In this document: positions 26,563 through 35,443 of the stretch, in pieces
Layout: the number at the start of each line of letters is the position of its first letter
Numbering within the stretch: the first letter of the stretch is position 1
Assembly (NCBI RefSeq): GCF_031085165.1
Contig: NZ_JAVHTY010000001.1
Coordinates: 930,001-994,000, forward strand
From: Pseudomonas sp. 102515
Lineage (GTDB): Bacteria > Pseudomonadota > Gammaproteobacteria > Pseudomonadales > Pseudomonadaceae
DNA length: 64,000 bases
Reading direction: 5' to 3'
Position numbers and translations under genes: made by a program
The notes under the pieces: model-generated
Databases searched by the model: none
What the model was told of the DNA's origin: nothing
What the model saw: only the letters and a program-made list of their open reading frames with translations

Positions 26563-28554
26563 ATGAAAACCTCACCAGAGCTGGGTCGGCTTGTCGATCA
26601 GACGCTTGCTGTGCCGGTCGGGCCCCTTGCCTTCGCCTCGGTGCTGGAGCGCCTGTTTCAGCTGGACATCCACAAGCAGCGCACGCGTCACCTCACTCGC
26701 TGCCTGCTCATCGGCACCCTGAGCTACGACAGCTTTCTGATCTGGTGGTGGCTGCTGCTGCAAGACGCCCTGCCCTGGGCTGCCGCCCAGATGCTGGGGA
26801 TCGCGACCCCCTTCGCGCTGTGGATCGTGCTGCTGCTGCGGGTAGTCCCGGTGCGCTGGCGAGAAACCCTGGCCCTGCTGCCTTTCTACGTGGGCCTGCT
26901 GGTGGTCTACAACCTGGTGATCAATGGTCCCGCGGGCAGGGAGATGAACCAGACGCTGTTCATCTTCACCTGGCCACTGATGCTGGCCTTCGTCAACACC
27001 TGCATGAAGAGTCCGCTGCTGCCGGCCCTGCTGTTCAACGGCTTCGCCCTCTCGGTGATCGCCCTTGCCGTCCATGCAGCGCCGGTGTCACCGATCGTGG
27101 GCGGGCTGATGATGACCAACGCCATCGTGATGGCGTTCTTTTCGCTATTGGCCAGTTACTGGCTCAACGTCGAAGGGCGCCGATCCTATCTCTACAAGCT
27201 ACGTGAAGAAGTCCGCCTGGCTTCACTCAATTCGGCCAATCAGGATCTGCAGATCCTCTCGGAAACGGATTCCCTTACCGGGCTCGCCAATCGTCGTCAG
27301 CTCCGCCCGCTCCTGGAAGCCTTCTGGCAACGGCGCCTGGCTGGAGAGCAAGGCGCCGTGCTGCTGATCGACGTGGATCACTTCAAGCGCTACAACGACT
27401 ACTACGGCCACCTCGCCGGTGATGACTGCCTGCGCTCCGTGGCCAAGGCCCTGGCGGTCGGGCTGGGCCCGGGTGACAGGATCGGTCGCTATGGTGGCGA
27501 GGAGTTCGTCGTCCTTCTGGACCGGATCGGCCCGGCCGAGGCGCTGGACGTGGCGGAGGCCATCCTGGAACGCGTTCGTGACCTGCAGATCCCGCACCAG
27601 GGGCGTCAGGACGACAAGACCCAGGTCACCGTCAGCATCGGCATCGCCCGCAGCGGCCTGGCCGGTCTGAGCAGCGCCGACGACCTACTGGACTGTGCCG
27701 ACCGCGCGCTTTATCGCGCCAAGCGCGATGGCCGTGACCGGGTCTTCGAAGGGGGCGTCGATGCCATCCTGGGCGCACCGCTCGACCATGCCGAGCTGCT
27801 CACCCCGGAAGATGTCCGCAAGGGGCTCGCGAGCAACCAATTCCTGCTGCACTACCAACCCATCTATCGCGTCGAGCCCAAGCAGGTGACGGGTTACGAA
27901 GCACTGCTGCGCTGGCAGCACCCGACCCTGGGCATGGTCTCGCCGGAGGTCTTCATCCCGCTGGCTGAACAGGGCAACTTCATCATCGCCCTGGGCGAGT
28001 GGGTGGTGAAGGAGGCCTGTCTCGCGGCCAGTCAGTGGCCCCCGCATCTGAGCGTCTCCATCAATCTTTCGCCGTTGCAATTCGCCGATCCCATGCTGCA
28101 CGAGCGGGTGTCTGCGGCCCTCCGACTCTCGCGCCTGGCGCCCAACCGCCTCGTGCTGGAAGTCACCGAAGGGGTGGAACTGGTCATAGATACCAGGACC
28201 CGCCAGTCCTTCGCCCTCCTCCAGCTGCTGGGCATCCGCATGGCCCTGGACGACTTCGGCAGCGGCTTCGCCGGCCTGGGCCCCATCCTCGAACTGCCCT
28301 TCCAGCTGATCAAGCTCGATCGCCGAATCCTGGCGATCCAGGACGAGGAACAGCGTGGCCAGGTCCTGACCTCCCTGTTGTTGCTGGGCGAGGCCATGAA
28401 GCTCGAGGTGCTCTGCGAAGGCGTGGAGACCCCGGAACAACTGGCGCTGCTGCAGCATCTGGGTGTCCGGCTCGCCCAGGGCTATCTGCTGGGCAGGCCC
28501 GCGGCCGCTCCGAGCGGTCAGGAACTCCAGCTGATGGCGTCCCTGGAAGCCTGA
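26563..28554 (+). CDS. membrane GGDEF-EAL cyclic-di-GMP protein
   Basis: A 663-residue bifunctional-type c-di-GMP enzyme. The N-terminal 200 residues hold about five or six membrane helices (from SFLIWWWLLL to LLASYWL). The GGDEF domain has an intact GGEEF near residue 309 (RYGGEEFVVLL). The EAL domain starts near 445 (EALLRWQHP) and keeps the residues expected for hydrolysis: SINLS, VTEGVE, ALDDFGSGF, IKLDRR, CEGVET and QGYLLG. Either activity is possible; which dominates cannot be told. An AGG ribosome site precedes the ATG. Two overlapping dyads lie just upstream. Confidence 0.93.
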   Translation: MKTSPELGRLVDQTLAVPVGPLAFASVLERLFQLDIHKQRTRHLTRCLLIGTLSYDSFLIWWWLLLQDALPWAAAQMLGIATPFALWIVLLLRVVPVRWRETLALLPFYVGLLVVYNLVINGPAGREMNQTLFIFTWPLMLAFVNTCMKSPLLPALLFNGFALSVIALAVHAAPVSPIVGGLMMTNAIVMAFFSLLASYWLNVEGRRSYLYKLREEVRLASLNSANQDLQILSETDSLTGLANRRQLRPLLEAFWQRRLAGEQGAVLLIDVDHFKRYNDYYGHLAGDDCLRSVAKALAVGLGPGDRIGRYGGEEFVVLLDRIGPAEALDVAEAILERVRDLQIPHQGRQDDKTQVTVSIGIARSGLAGLSSADDLLDCADRALYRAKRDGRDRVFEGGVDAILGAPLDHAELLTPEDVRKGLASNQFLLHYQPIYRVEPKQVTGYEALLRWQHPTLGMVSPEVFIPLAEQGNFIIALGEWVVKEACLAASQWPPHLSVSINLSPLQFADPMLHERVSAALRLSRLAPNRLVLEVTEGVELVIDTRTRQSFALLQLLGIRMALDDFGSGFAGLGPILELPFQLIKLDRRILAIQDEEQRGQVLTSLLLLGEAMKLEVLCEGVETPEQLALLQHLGVRLAQGYLLGRPAAAPSGQELQLMASLEA

Positions 28555-28617
28555 GACACGGCCGCTAGTCGCCTGCTCGCCTCATGACGGCAGCCTGCAA
28601 AGAGGCCACCGGCTCGT

Positions 28618-29016
28618 CTAGAAGATCGCCAGGCTATCCAGCACCGCCGTGCAGAGCGCGCTTCCATAGGTGACCACACCCAGCGGTACCCCTACCGCAG
28701 CGCCCAGGATCAGGGCGCAGACCAGCAGCGCCACCAGCGGTATCCCGAACACGGGCTGCACCAGGAAATCACCGCGGCTGTTCTCCCCGGCCACTTTTGC
28801 CTTGGAGGCCTCTGCCGGGTTGCCGGCTTCGGACCGGGCGCGGGTGGGCTGCCCCGGCGGCTGACGTCCTGGCCTAACCTTGCCTTCCATCTCGATCAGG
28901 TCGGCGATATCGGCGAGGGTCCCGCTGTTGCGGGTGATCTGCTCATGAGCAGCGCGGAGGGAATCGGGCTTGGCCGTGCGGCCTGCACCGCGAGGCGGTC
29001 TTCGAGAGGTGGTCAT
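28618..29016 (-). CDS. hypothetical protein with C-terminal membrane helix
   Basis: A 132-residue protein: a basic, proline-rich N-terminus (MTTSRRPPRGAGRT), a helical segment (LRAAHEQITRNSGTLADIADLIEMEG), a disordered linker, then a hydrophobic C-terminal segment (about 90-118). I do not recognise it. It lies about 90 bases downstream of another unknown gene on the same strand at the left edge of the accessory region, and may be co-transcribed with it. The ribosome site is weak. Confidence 0.5.
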   Translation of the reverse strand: MTTSRRPPRGAGRTAKPDSLRAAHEQITRNSGTLADIADLIEMEGKVRPGRQPPGQPTRARSEAGNPAEASKAKVAGENSRGDFLVQPVFGIPLVALLVCALILGAAVGVPLGVVTYGSALCTAVLDSLAIF

Positions 29017-29104
29017 AGTGCAAGAAACGGCGGAGAAGGTGCTTAGGATGACACAGTCTGAGGTTAAGGCTATTAACCTTAGCCCTATATATAGCTAATT
29101 GCCA

Positions 29105-29587
29105 CTATTTCTCGGATGCCTGCCTGAGCAGCGGAACGCTGACCTCCTCCCCCGCTTCGAGCGCCGCCAACGCCAGGCGAGTGGCTTCGAGACGCTCTTC
29201 CAAGGAATAGTCCTCCACGTCCTCATCCGGCAGCTCCAGCGGTTGTTCAGGTGCATCGAAGGAATGCCATTCGGCATCCTCGGTGCGATCCGCCGCGACA
29301 GGGCTGGACAGGCTGTCCAGCGAGGGGACGGACGCCGGTTCACCCGCTCCAGCCGCCTGAGCGGACTCGCTCGGGCCCGACCTGGGCAAGAAGTCGTGCG
29401 CAGCGCCCTGCTGGATGTACAAAGGAACCGCCGCTCCATCGTCCTGGCCCGTAGCGGTCAGCGCAGCCTGGGTACGCGCGAGTTCGAGCCTGGGTACTAC
29501 CCCGGCCTGGTACAGCGCCAACAGGCGGGCATCGACGTAGCCCAGCAAGAGGTAGCCCACAGAGCCTTCGCTGCCATCTGAATTCAT
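29105..29587 (-). CDS. hypothetical acidic protein
   Basis: A 160-residue soluble acidic protein starting at the ATG at 29587, with AGGA upstream. The N-terminal 45 residues (GYLLLGYVDARLLALYQAGVVPRLEL) look folded; the middle is low-complexity (SAQAAGAGEPASVPSLDSLSS) and the C-terminus is a probable helix (LEATRLALAALEAGEEVSV). No family recognised. With the gene at 28618-29016 it forms a two-gene unit next to decayed mobile-element genes, so an origin on an integrative element is plausible. Confidence 0.5.
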   Translation of the reverse strand: MNSDGSEGSVGYLLLGYVDARLLALYQAGVVPRLELARTQAALTATGQDDGAAVPLYIQQGAAHDFLPRSGPSESAQAAGAGEPASVPSLDSLSSPVAADRTEDAEWHSFDAPEQPLELPDEDVEDYSLEERLEATRLALAALEAGEEVSVPLLRQASEK

Positions 29588-29921
29588 CACAGTGCTTCCT
29601 GCATCGGTTGGAAAGATCACCTCCAGGGTTCGCGGAGGCGAATGAATGAACGCTCACCTGACCATCAGATCTTGAGCGCTGCAGCCCTTGATCCGTCTCC
29701 GCAACCCGGACAAGGCGCAGCCGGACCTTCTACCGGCGATACCACGCTGGTGACAGGAAAGAACGCTCTCGCCAAGAGTCCGCTGCACCTTCACGGCAGC
29801 TAGAACCGCGAACACCTGGCTGAGCAGACGAGTGCTCCGACTCGCTCAGCCAGCGTTGCCGAGCTGAGCGAGACCCTGCAGAGGCAGAGCCATCGGGCCG
29901 AACAGGCGGAGGCGGCCAAGT
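29588..29921 (+). other. non-genic stretch with a coiled-coil gene relic
   Basis: No intact gene. On the plus strand at about 29811-29943 an open segment reads as a short coiled coil (VAELSETLQRQSHRAEQAEAAK) after a stop codon. It resembles coils of plasmid KfrA-type proteins, but the match is too short to name. Confidence 0.3.
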
Positions 29922-30314
29922 CTATTGCCGCACGGCGATGCATTTGATTTCTGCGAGGAGTCCGGCACGAGCCAGTTCGGCGACGCCGATGCAGGTCCAG
30001 GCGCACGTCCCTCTGGGAAACACGGCATCCTTCACGCGCCTGAAGACAGGCATGTGCCTATGCAGGTCGACGTGGAAAGTCGTCAATTCCACCACGTCCT
30101 CGAACGTACAGCCACCCGCTGCCAAGACCATTCGGAGATTTTCCCAGGCTGCCCGGAATTGCTGCTCGGGATCCCGGATCACCTCCAGCTCCGGCGTACG
30201 GCCCACCTGCCCTGCGCAATAGAGCGTCTTGCCGACCTTCACTGCCGGTACATAACCCGCACGTTCGACAAGCAGTTTCATGCTGTCGGGGATGATCAAT
30301 TGGCGGTCTGTCAT
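29922..30314 (-). CDS. RidA family (YjgF/UK114) protein
   Basis: A 130-residue member of the RidA/YjgF family, whose archetype hydrolyses reactive enamine/imine intermediates released by PLP enzymes. The family pattern is seen in GKTLYCAGQVGRTPE, FRAAWENLRMVLAAGG, VVELTTFHVDL and the C-terminal GVAELARAGLLAEIKCIAV. The arginine usual in the active RidA group (R105 of E. coli RidA) is not evident here, where the corresponding turn reads VAELARAG, so it may belong to another Rid subgroup. It stands alone between mobile-element relics. Confidence 0.85.
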   Translation of the reverse strand: MTDRQLIIPDSMKLLVERAGYVPAVKVGKTLYCAGQVGRTPELEVIRDPEQQFRAAWENLRMVLAAGGCTFEDVVELTTFHVDLHRHMPVFRRVKDAVFPRGTCAWTCIGVAELARAGLLAEIKCIAVRQ

Positions 30315-30479
30315 GGTCTTCGCGCCCGCGGTCGCAGAAAAGACAAGCTAACAGCAGAAGCGCTCCGAGGCCTAGGCCGAACCGCTACCGGAGGTATCGC
30401 TCGGGGAACCCTATGGTGTGCCAGCCGCCGTCACGGAGCTGTCAGGCTGGCCAAGTACCACGACCACCGGTCAAGGCGC

Positions 30480-31367
30480 TGTCGCAATGGCACCTGGCCC
30501 TCGCGGCCGGGGCGATCTCGGGCGTGGTCACCTCTCCCAATGGACGCGTCCTGGTGCTCAAGGGCGACACCTACAAGGAGAAGGTCAGCCGCACCAGGTT
30601 CACCGAGGATGAGGACGGCAACGTCTTGGAATCACGGATCCTGACCGACCGTTTCGTGCCCGTGATCCAGGCCTGGGACATGACACCGGGACCCCAAACG
30701 CCGGGGCAGGTCCTGACCATCACCTCGGCGCCGGCCGCAGGATACCCTGGTGAAGCTGCTCAGCTCCGCCAGGCCCTGGGCGAGCCGTACGATGGTCGTC
30801 AGGAGTTCTTCATCCTGGGCCGTGTGCGGATGCGGATGGGCCTCCACTGGCGGCTGGCGTGCGGTACGCGCTGCGCCGCCAGCGGGCGGAGACTGGCCTG
30901 CTGCACGGACTGTGGTCGCGTGCTCGAGGACGAGGAAGGCAACTCCCTCACCCTGGAGGACTTCCAGCGCGAGGAGCGGCGCCGGCAGTGCCCGAAGTAC
31001 AAGGCGTCCCTCTGGACGCTGATGCGCCCGGGCAAGGCTGCCGGCGGTGACAGGCGCAGCGTGATCCTCAAGTCGATGTGCCGCATACCCACCATCGGCC
31101 CCATCGGGGCCGAGAAGTTGGTGGCGGACTTCGGCGAAGAGTTTCTCGCCACGATGCTCGGCTGACAACGTCCACGAGTTCATCAACCTGATGGACGCCA
31201 AGGGCGACTTCGTCTTCAGCGACCGCCAGGCCAAGCGCATGGAGCGCGCGATGGCCAACCTGGAGCTCGGCTTCGGCGAGGGCGGCTACCAACCGACCGA
31301 GTTCATCGAGCGCTACCTCCCGGACGGCTACTTCGACCTGCTGGTGGTGGACGAGGGACACGAGTAA
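30480..31367 (+). pseudogene. decayed ICE-type DEAH helicase fragment
   Basis: Remains of a large helicase of the kind carried by pKLC102/PAGI-type elements. The first frame reads through SGVVTSPNGRVLVLKGDTYK, FVPVIQAWDMTPGPQTPG, GRVRMRMGLHWRLACG and a zinc-ribbon-like CCTDCG...QCPKY, ending at a TGA at 31163. One extra G near 31160 shifts the frame; the next frame resumes as DNVHEFINLMDAKGDFVFSD and ends in the Walker B-like LLVVDEGHE followed by TAA at 31365. The 5' part of the gene is missing, and the 3' part is cut where resolvase sequence begins. Confidence 0.75.
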
Positions 31368-31375
31368 AAGCCCAG

Positions 31376-31627
31376 ATGTTCTTGGAATTCATGGCGGCGT
31401 TCGCCCGGAAGGACTACGAAACGCGACGCGCTCGGGCGGCCCAGGGCATCGCCAAGGCGAAGGCGGCGGGAGTCTATAAAGGGCGACCGAGGGATGAACA
31501 GTTGCACGCGCGGATCCGAGAATGCCTTGCCAGGGGGATGTCGGTGCGAGGGACGGCTAAGCTACTAGAATGCTCCACAAGCCCTGTCCATAGACACCGA
31601 ACGACGCGGGGCCTCAACAAGGTCTAG
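31376..31627 (+). pseudogene. serine recombinase (resolvase) C-terminal fragment
   Basis: An 83-residue frame with FMAAFARKDYETRRARAAQGIA, KAKAAGVYKGRP and a C-terminal helix-turn-helix (IRECLARGMSVRGTAKLLECS), the last third of a Tn3-type resolvase or invertase. The catalytic N-terminal domain with the active serine is absent, so it cannot recombine DNA. It directly abuts the truncated helicase, suggesting an old transposon insertion or deletion joint. Confidence 0.8.
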
Positions 31628-31723
31628 GCCACACACGTATCATTATCAAACGAATGAAGTAGATGCGATTCTGAGCCCGCGCAAGGCGCCAGAAGCATCA
31701 AGAGCCCTATCCATGGAGGGAAT

Positions 31724-32206
31724 GTGCGTATCCAAATAATCAAAGCCTTTCCATTTGCAGTGTTGTTTACCTTGGGTCACAGCAGCTATGCGGAACCCCC
31801 TATCAAAGCGTTGGACTCAGGCGGCTGTACTCTTCAGATCACCAACGGCCAAACGGTTTTGGTCCGGCCAACGTTGAATTTCGTCAATTTCTCCTACGAT
31901 GAACCGAGCTTCATCAGCAAAGACCATTTGCTGAGGATGGCGCGAGCCGTGCTGAAGGCTGGCTGCCCAGTCAACGACTTTGTAGACGAGTCAGGGTTGA
32001 GCCACCTCAATGCAGCGATCCTGTTCAATCGCGCTGATCTGGTTAAGCTCCTGCTAGAGCATGGCGCTGATCCGACGCTACGCATCGCGTCACCAGGCAG
32101 ATCCTTCGACGGGATGGACTCCTATGCACTTCTGGATAGGCTGATGAAGTCTCAGGGGAAAGATCGCAGCGTCGTCAAACGCTTGCTTGAGGCACGGCTC
32201 GGTTGA
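31724..32206 (+). CDS. exported ankyrin-repeat protein
   Basis: A 160-residue protein starting at a GTG at 31724 right after GGAGGG. A signal peptide covers about residues 1-23 (cleavage near SSYAEP). The C-terminal half carries one to two ankyrin repeats: SGLSHLNAAILFNRADLVKLLLEHGADPTLR and a following degenerate unit. Such periplasmic ankyrin proteins usually bind another protein, but no partner is adjacent. Base composition is lower in GC than the flanks, consistent with island origin. Confidence 0.7.
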   Translation: MRIQIIKAFPFAVLFTLGHSSYAEPPIKALDSGGCTLQITNGQTVLVRPTLNFVNFSYDEPSFISKDHLLRMARAVLKAGCPVNDFVDESGLSHLNAAILFNRADLVKLLLEHGADPTLRIASPGRSFDGMDSYALLDRLMKSQGKDRSVVKRLLEARLG

Positions 32207-32463
32207 TCTTGCTGAAGTGACCGTCCGGCTGGAGTCACTGCACGGAAATAGTTTGTAAGCGATTTAACGTAATCGCTACTTATGCGCATTTAACCTATTA
32301 CGGTCAAACGTTAACCCAACGCGTACCGGCCTGTGCGTATGACTTTGATGTGTGGTTTAGAAGCTGTACCAAATAGCGATAGCTTTCAGCTCGAAACCGT
32401 ACAAAACACAATGTACGAAGGGCGTGTTGCTTGGGGCCCACCCTAATTGAACACCCAAGAATG
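32207..32463. other. AT-rich intergenic stretch
   Basis: About 255 bases without a credible gene between the ankyrin protein and the aldolase gene. It contains a divergence in composition (AT-rich, TTTAAC words near 32290) but no repeat, promoter or RNA that I can support. Confidence 0.5.
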
Positions 32464-32491
32464 AAAAAAGGCAGCGCATGGCTGCCTTTTT
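32464..32491. terminator. bidirectional intrinsic terminator
   Basis: GGCAGC and GCTGCC form a stem with loop GCATG, flanked by AAAAAA on one side and TTTTT on the other. It serves the catabolic operon ending at 32507 on the minus strand and could also stop plus-strand transcripts. Confidence 0.8.
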
Positions 32492-32506
32492 GATTACCGA
32501 AAATGT

Positions 32507-33181
32507 TTAGGGTAACGCGCAACCCTTCTGCTTGAGGGCGGCCAAGACCCAGCTGCGATCGTTCGTGCCTTCGGCGATCTGTCGCATCTGCTTCTCTTCT
32601 GCAGCATGCTTGGCGGCAGCCCGGTCGTAGATTTCGGCTACCTGGTCGTAAGGCACGCACAGCAGGCCGTCATCGTCGCCAATGATCAAATCGCCCGGCT
32701 CAATGACCATACCGTCGATGGCGATGGGCACGTTGATCTCTCCCGGTCCATCCTTGTAGGGACCACGGTGCGAGACGCCGGCGGCGAACATCGGGAAGTC
32801 CCCCGCGCCAATGCTGGCCACGTCGCGAATGGCGCCATCGACAACGATGCCGGCGACACCGCGCTTGACGGCATAGGACACCATGATCTCGCCCAGTTGA
32901 GCATTGGTCAGGTCACCGCCGGCATCCACCACGATGACGTCGCCTGGCTCGGCAATGTTCAAGGCGTAGTGGAGCATGAGGTTGTCGCCTGGACGCGTCT
33001 TTACGGTGAGGGCCGGGCCGGCCAGTACGCCCTGGCGATGCACGGGACGAATGCGCGAACCGCCAGCCGTCATCCGATTCATGGAATCGCTGACATTGGC
33101 GACTGGAACTTCCCGGTAGCGCGCTACCCAATCGGCAGCGACTTTGCGTTGTGCTTCTAATACTCTGAATCCAATGGTCAT
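32507..33181 (-). CDS. RraA-family (HMG/oxaloacetate aldolase-like) protein
   Basis: A 224-residue RraA-fold protein. It shows ANVSDSMNRM near residue 28, GDNLMLHYALNIAEPGDVIVVDAGGD, GVAGIVVDGAIRDV and IGDDDGLLCVP. Full-length RraA-like proteins with this G-x-x-R-D motif act as class II 4-hydroxy-4-methyl-2-oxoglutarate/oxaloacetate aldolases; the D-x-x-DG..RD residues are intact. It is the third gene of an operon with an enolase-superfamily dehydratase and a 2-hydroxyacid dehydrogenase, so it probably cleaves or decarboxylates a keto-acid from that pathway rather than regulating RNase E. Confidence 0.87.
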   Translation of the reverse strand: MTIGFRVLEAQRKVAADWVARYREVPVANVSDSMNRMTAGGSRIRPVHRQGVLAGPALTVKTRPGDNLMLHYALNIAEPGDVIVVDAGGDLTNAQLGEIMVSYAVKRGVAGIVVDGAIRDVASIGAGDFPMFAAGVSHRGPYKDGPGEINVPIAIDGMVIEPGDLIIGDDDGLLCVPYDQVAEIYDRAAAKHAAEEKQMRQIAEGTNDRSWVLAALKQKGCALP

Positions 33182-33261
33182 GGGGCATTTCTCTTATGGA
33201 CGTTATTTGGTGCCGCAGAGGCGTGTCTTAGATTCTTTGCTTGAGTGTCGTCTGTAACGCA

Positions 33262-34191
33262 TTAACCAAGAACTGGAGTCAGGGGGTCTCGACCGGCAAA
33301 TACGTTATGGATGTTATCCAGCGCAAGGCGAAGCATGGCGTGCCTGGTTTCTTCGGTGGCAGAGCCCACGTGCGGGGTAAGAATCACATTATCCAGCGCG
33401 ACCAATCTGGATTCGATCAGTGGCTCTTTCTCGAAAACATCCAGCGCGGCACCTCCTATCAAGCGGTTTTCCAGCGCATCAATTAGGTCCGCTTCGTTTA
33501 CAACGGTGCCCCGCGACACATTGACCAATAAGCCGTTAGTGCCCAGGCATGACAGTACTTTGCTATTGATAAGGTGGTAGGTCTGCTCACCACCTGGGCA
33601 ACACAGGATGAGAACGTCTGCAAAGGTAGCCAGCGCCAGTAGATCACTCATGAAGGTATAGGGCGCATCTTTTACCTCCTCCCCGCAGTAGGCTACGTCA
33701 ACGTCGAAGGCAGACAGACGACGCGCAATTCCTTGGCCGATGCGCCCTAGCCCCACGATGCCTACTCGCTTTCCAGCCAGACTTAACGCCAATGGAAAGA
33801 TCTTGTTCTCCCAAGTGCCGTCCCGAACAAACCGGTCAGCGGAGGGTATACGGCGCAGCAGTGATAGCAGCAGTCCGATCGCGAGCTCGCAAACCGCGGC
33901 GTCTAGAACCCCAGGTGTATTGGTCACCACCACACCCTTGCTGCGCGCAGCATCGAGAGGGATCCCGTCAAACCCTACGCCGGAGGTCGAGATGATCTTG
34001 AGCTTCGGCAGTTGGCTGACTAACTCCGCAGGTAATTGATAGCTGCTACGGGTCAAGACGGCCTCAACCATCGCTGCCAGCGCAGGGTCCCGCTGCAGAT
34101 CCGCCTCCGTGTATCGCCGCAGCTCAGCATCGATGACTCGCTGTTGAGCGGCGGGAAATTCGCCGACCTGCAGTACGTTTGGTATAGACAT
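33262..34191 (-). CDS. D-isomer-specific 2-hydroxyacid dehydrogenase
   Basis: A 309-residue NAD(P)-dependent enzyme from the ATG at 34191, five bases after GAGG; longer readings reach into the upstream gene. The Rossmann motif is GIVGLGRIGQGIA, and the catalytic arginine, glutamate and histidine appear in NVSRGTVVNEADL, GGAALDVFEKEP and LTPHVGSAT. STSGVGFDGIPLDAA is the substrate-side motif of the glyoxylate/hydroxypyruvate reductase branch. It lies 22 bases after the dehydratase gene and 80 before the RraA-like gene. The physiological 2-keto or 2-hydroxy acid is unknown. Confidence 0.9.
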   Translation of the reverse strand: MSIPNVLQVGEFPAAQQRVIDAELRRYTEADLQRDPALAAMVEAVLTRSSYQLPAELVSQLPKLKIISTSGVGFDGIPLDAARSKGVVVTNTPGVLDAAVCELAIGLLLSLLRRIPSADRFVRDGTWENKIFPLALSLAGKRVGIVGLGRIGQGIARRLSAFDVDVAYCGEEVKDAPYTFMSDLLALATFADVLILCCPGGEQTYHLINSKVLSCLGTNGLLVNVSRGTVVNEADLIDALENRLIGGAALDVFEKEPLIESRLVALDNVILTPHVGSATEETRHAMLRLALDNIHNVFAGRDPLTPVLG

Positions 34192-34213
34192 GATGTCCTC
34201 GCAGCGTCGGATC

Positions 34214-35341
34214 TTATCGGGAGACCGTAGTCCAGCGGCCATACTTGGCGACTTGGGCTTCATCGAAGTCAAAGCCCAATCCAGGCGTCTGATGCAGCAC
34301 CACGTGGCCTTTCTTTTGCGTCATTTGCCGATCCAGCAGGCGCCGGAAGTTCAGCACTTGGTCATCCCAGAAAAATTCGACGTACCGAGCGTTCTGGGTA
34401 GCGGCAACCAGGGGCGCATGCACGTCATGGAACCAATGGGGGCACATCTGGATTCCGTAGCCGGCGGCCATCGCCGCGATTCGCCGCCATTCGGTGATGC
34501 CGCCGCACACGGCGGCGTAGGTCTGCAGGATGGATGCGCCGCCCATGTCCAGCAGCTGCTTGTGGTACCAGCGGCCGTAGCCGATTTCGGCCGTCGCGAC
34601 AGGGATGCGGGTCAGCTTTGCCAGGCGAGCATGACTTTCGATGTCATCCGGGCTGAAGGGCTCTTCGATGAAATAGGGATCGTACTGTTCGAAGCGGCGC
34701 AGGTACTGCATCGCCTGAACGGTATCGATCCAGCCGTTGTTGCAGTCCAGCATCAGCTCGACGTCGGAGCCAATAGCCTCGCGAGCCGCCTTGACCCGTG
34801 ACTCTTCGCCCGCCGGGCTCCAGCGTCCTGTCTTCATCTTCACGGCGCTGAAGCCCTGCTCTACATAGCTGGCCATCTCCTCACCAACGTGGTCGGCGGT
34901 CTTGCCGTCCACGTAGTAGCCACCGCTGGCGTATGCGGGCACGGTTTCCAGCTCGACTGCTCCCAAGTACTTGTGCAGGGGGAGCCTGGCAGTCCGGGCG
35001 TTCAAGTCCCAGAGCGCTATGTCCAAGGCACTGAGGGCACGCATTACAGTGCCCATGCGCCCCTGGAGCAAGGCTTCCTGGTACATCTCTTTCCATAGGC
35101 CTTCGACCGCCAGGGAGTCGCGGCCAATGATCACCGGTGCCAGCAACTGCTCCACCGCCACGCGGAAAAGCTCGCCGGCGGCATTGCCTACGTAGCAGAA
35201 GCCGATGCCTTCTACACCGTCGCTGCTGCGGATCTTTACCAGGCCATAGTGACGGTCGACCACGGTACGGTTGGCGAGGTAGGTGACCTTGTCGAGGGGG
35301 ATGCGAGCGACACAGACGTCGATGGATTGAATGGTGGCCAC
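34214..35341 (-). CDS. mandelate racemase / muconate lactonizing family enzyme (sugar-acid dehydratase-like)
   Basis: A 375-residue enolase-superfamily enzyme, GTG start at 35341 after GAGGAA. The acid/base pair K168-x-K170 (AVKMKTG), metal ligands D199 (LDCNNGW), E226 (FIEEPF) and E252 (TAEIGYG), and a C-terminal histidine cluster (CPHWFHDVH, residues 300-308) are all present, so it should be catalytic. The subgroup (MR, with KxK and histidine) includes acid-sugar dehydratases and racemases. First gene of a three-gene operon divergent from a LysR gene. The substrate is not deducible from the residues I can see. Confidence 0.9.
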   Translation of the reverse strand: MATIQSIDVCVARIPLDKVTYLANRTVVDRHYGLVKIRSSDGVEGIGFCYVGNAAGELFRVAVEQLLAPVIIGRDSLAVEGLWKEMYQEALLQGRMGTVMRALSALDIALWDLNARTARLPLHKYLGAVELETVPAYASGGYYVDGKTADHVGEEMASYVEQGFSAVKMKTGRWSPAGEESRVKAAREAIGSDVELMLDCNNGWIDTVQAMQYLRRFEQYDPYFIEEPFSPDDIESHARLAKLTRIPVATAEIGYGRWYHKQLLDMGGASILQTYAAVCGGITEWRRIAAMAAGYGIQMCPHWFHDVHAPLVAATQNARYVEFFWDDQVLNFRRLLDRQMTQKKGHVVLHQTPGLGFDFDEAQVAKYGRWTTVSR

Positions 35342-35426
35342 GGTTCTTCCTCAGGTATTGGAGTGCTGTCCGAAGACTTTGCCCCTTTAGAGGAATCCAA
35401 CAAATGTGCTTTCACCGCATTCAGAT

Positions 35427-35441
35427 GACGTAAAGTACGTC
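35427..35441 (+). promoter_or_regulatory. palindrome abutting the LysR start codon
   Basis: GACGTA-AAG-TACGTC is a perfect 6-3-6 palindrome ending two bases before the ATG at 35444, where a ribosome site would be expected. It also lies in the divergent promoter of the dehydratase operon. Probable autoregulatory or inducer-responsive LysR site, by inference. Confidence 0.45.
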
Positions 35442-35443
35442 GA

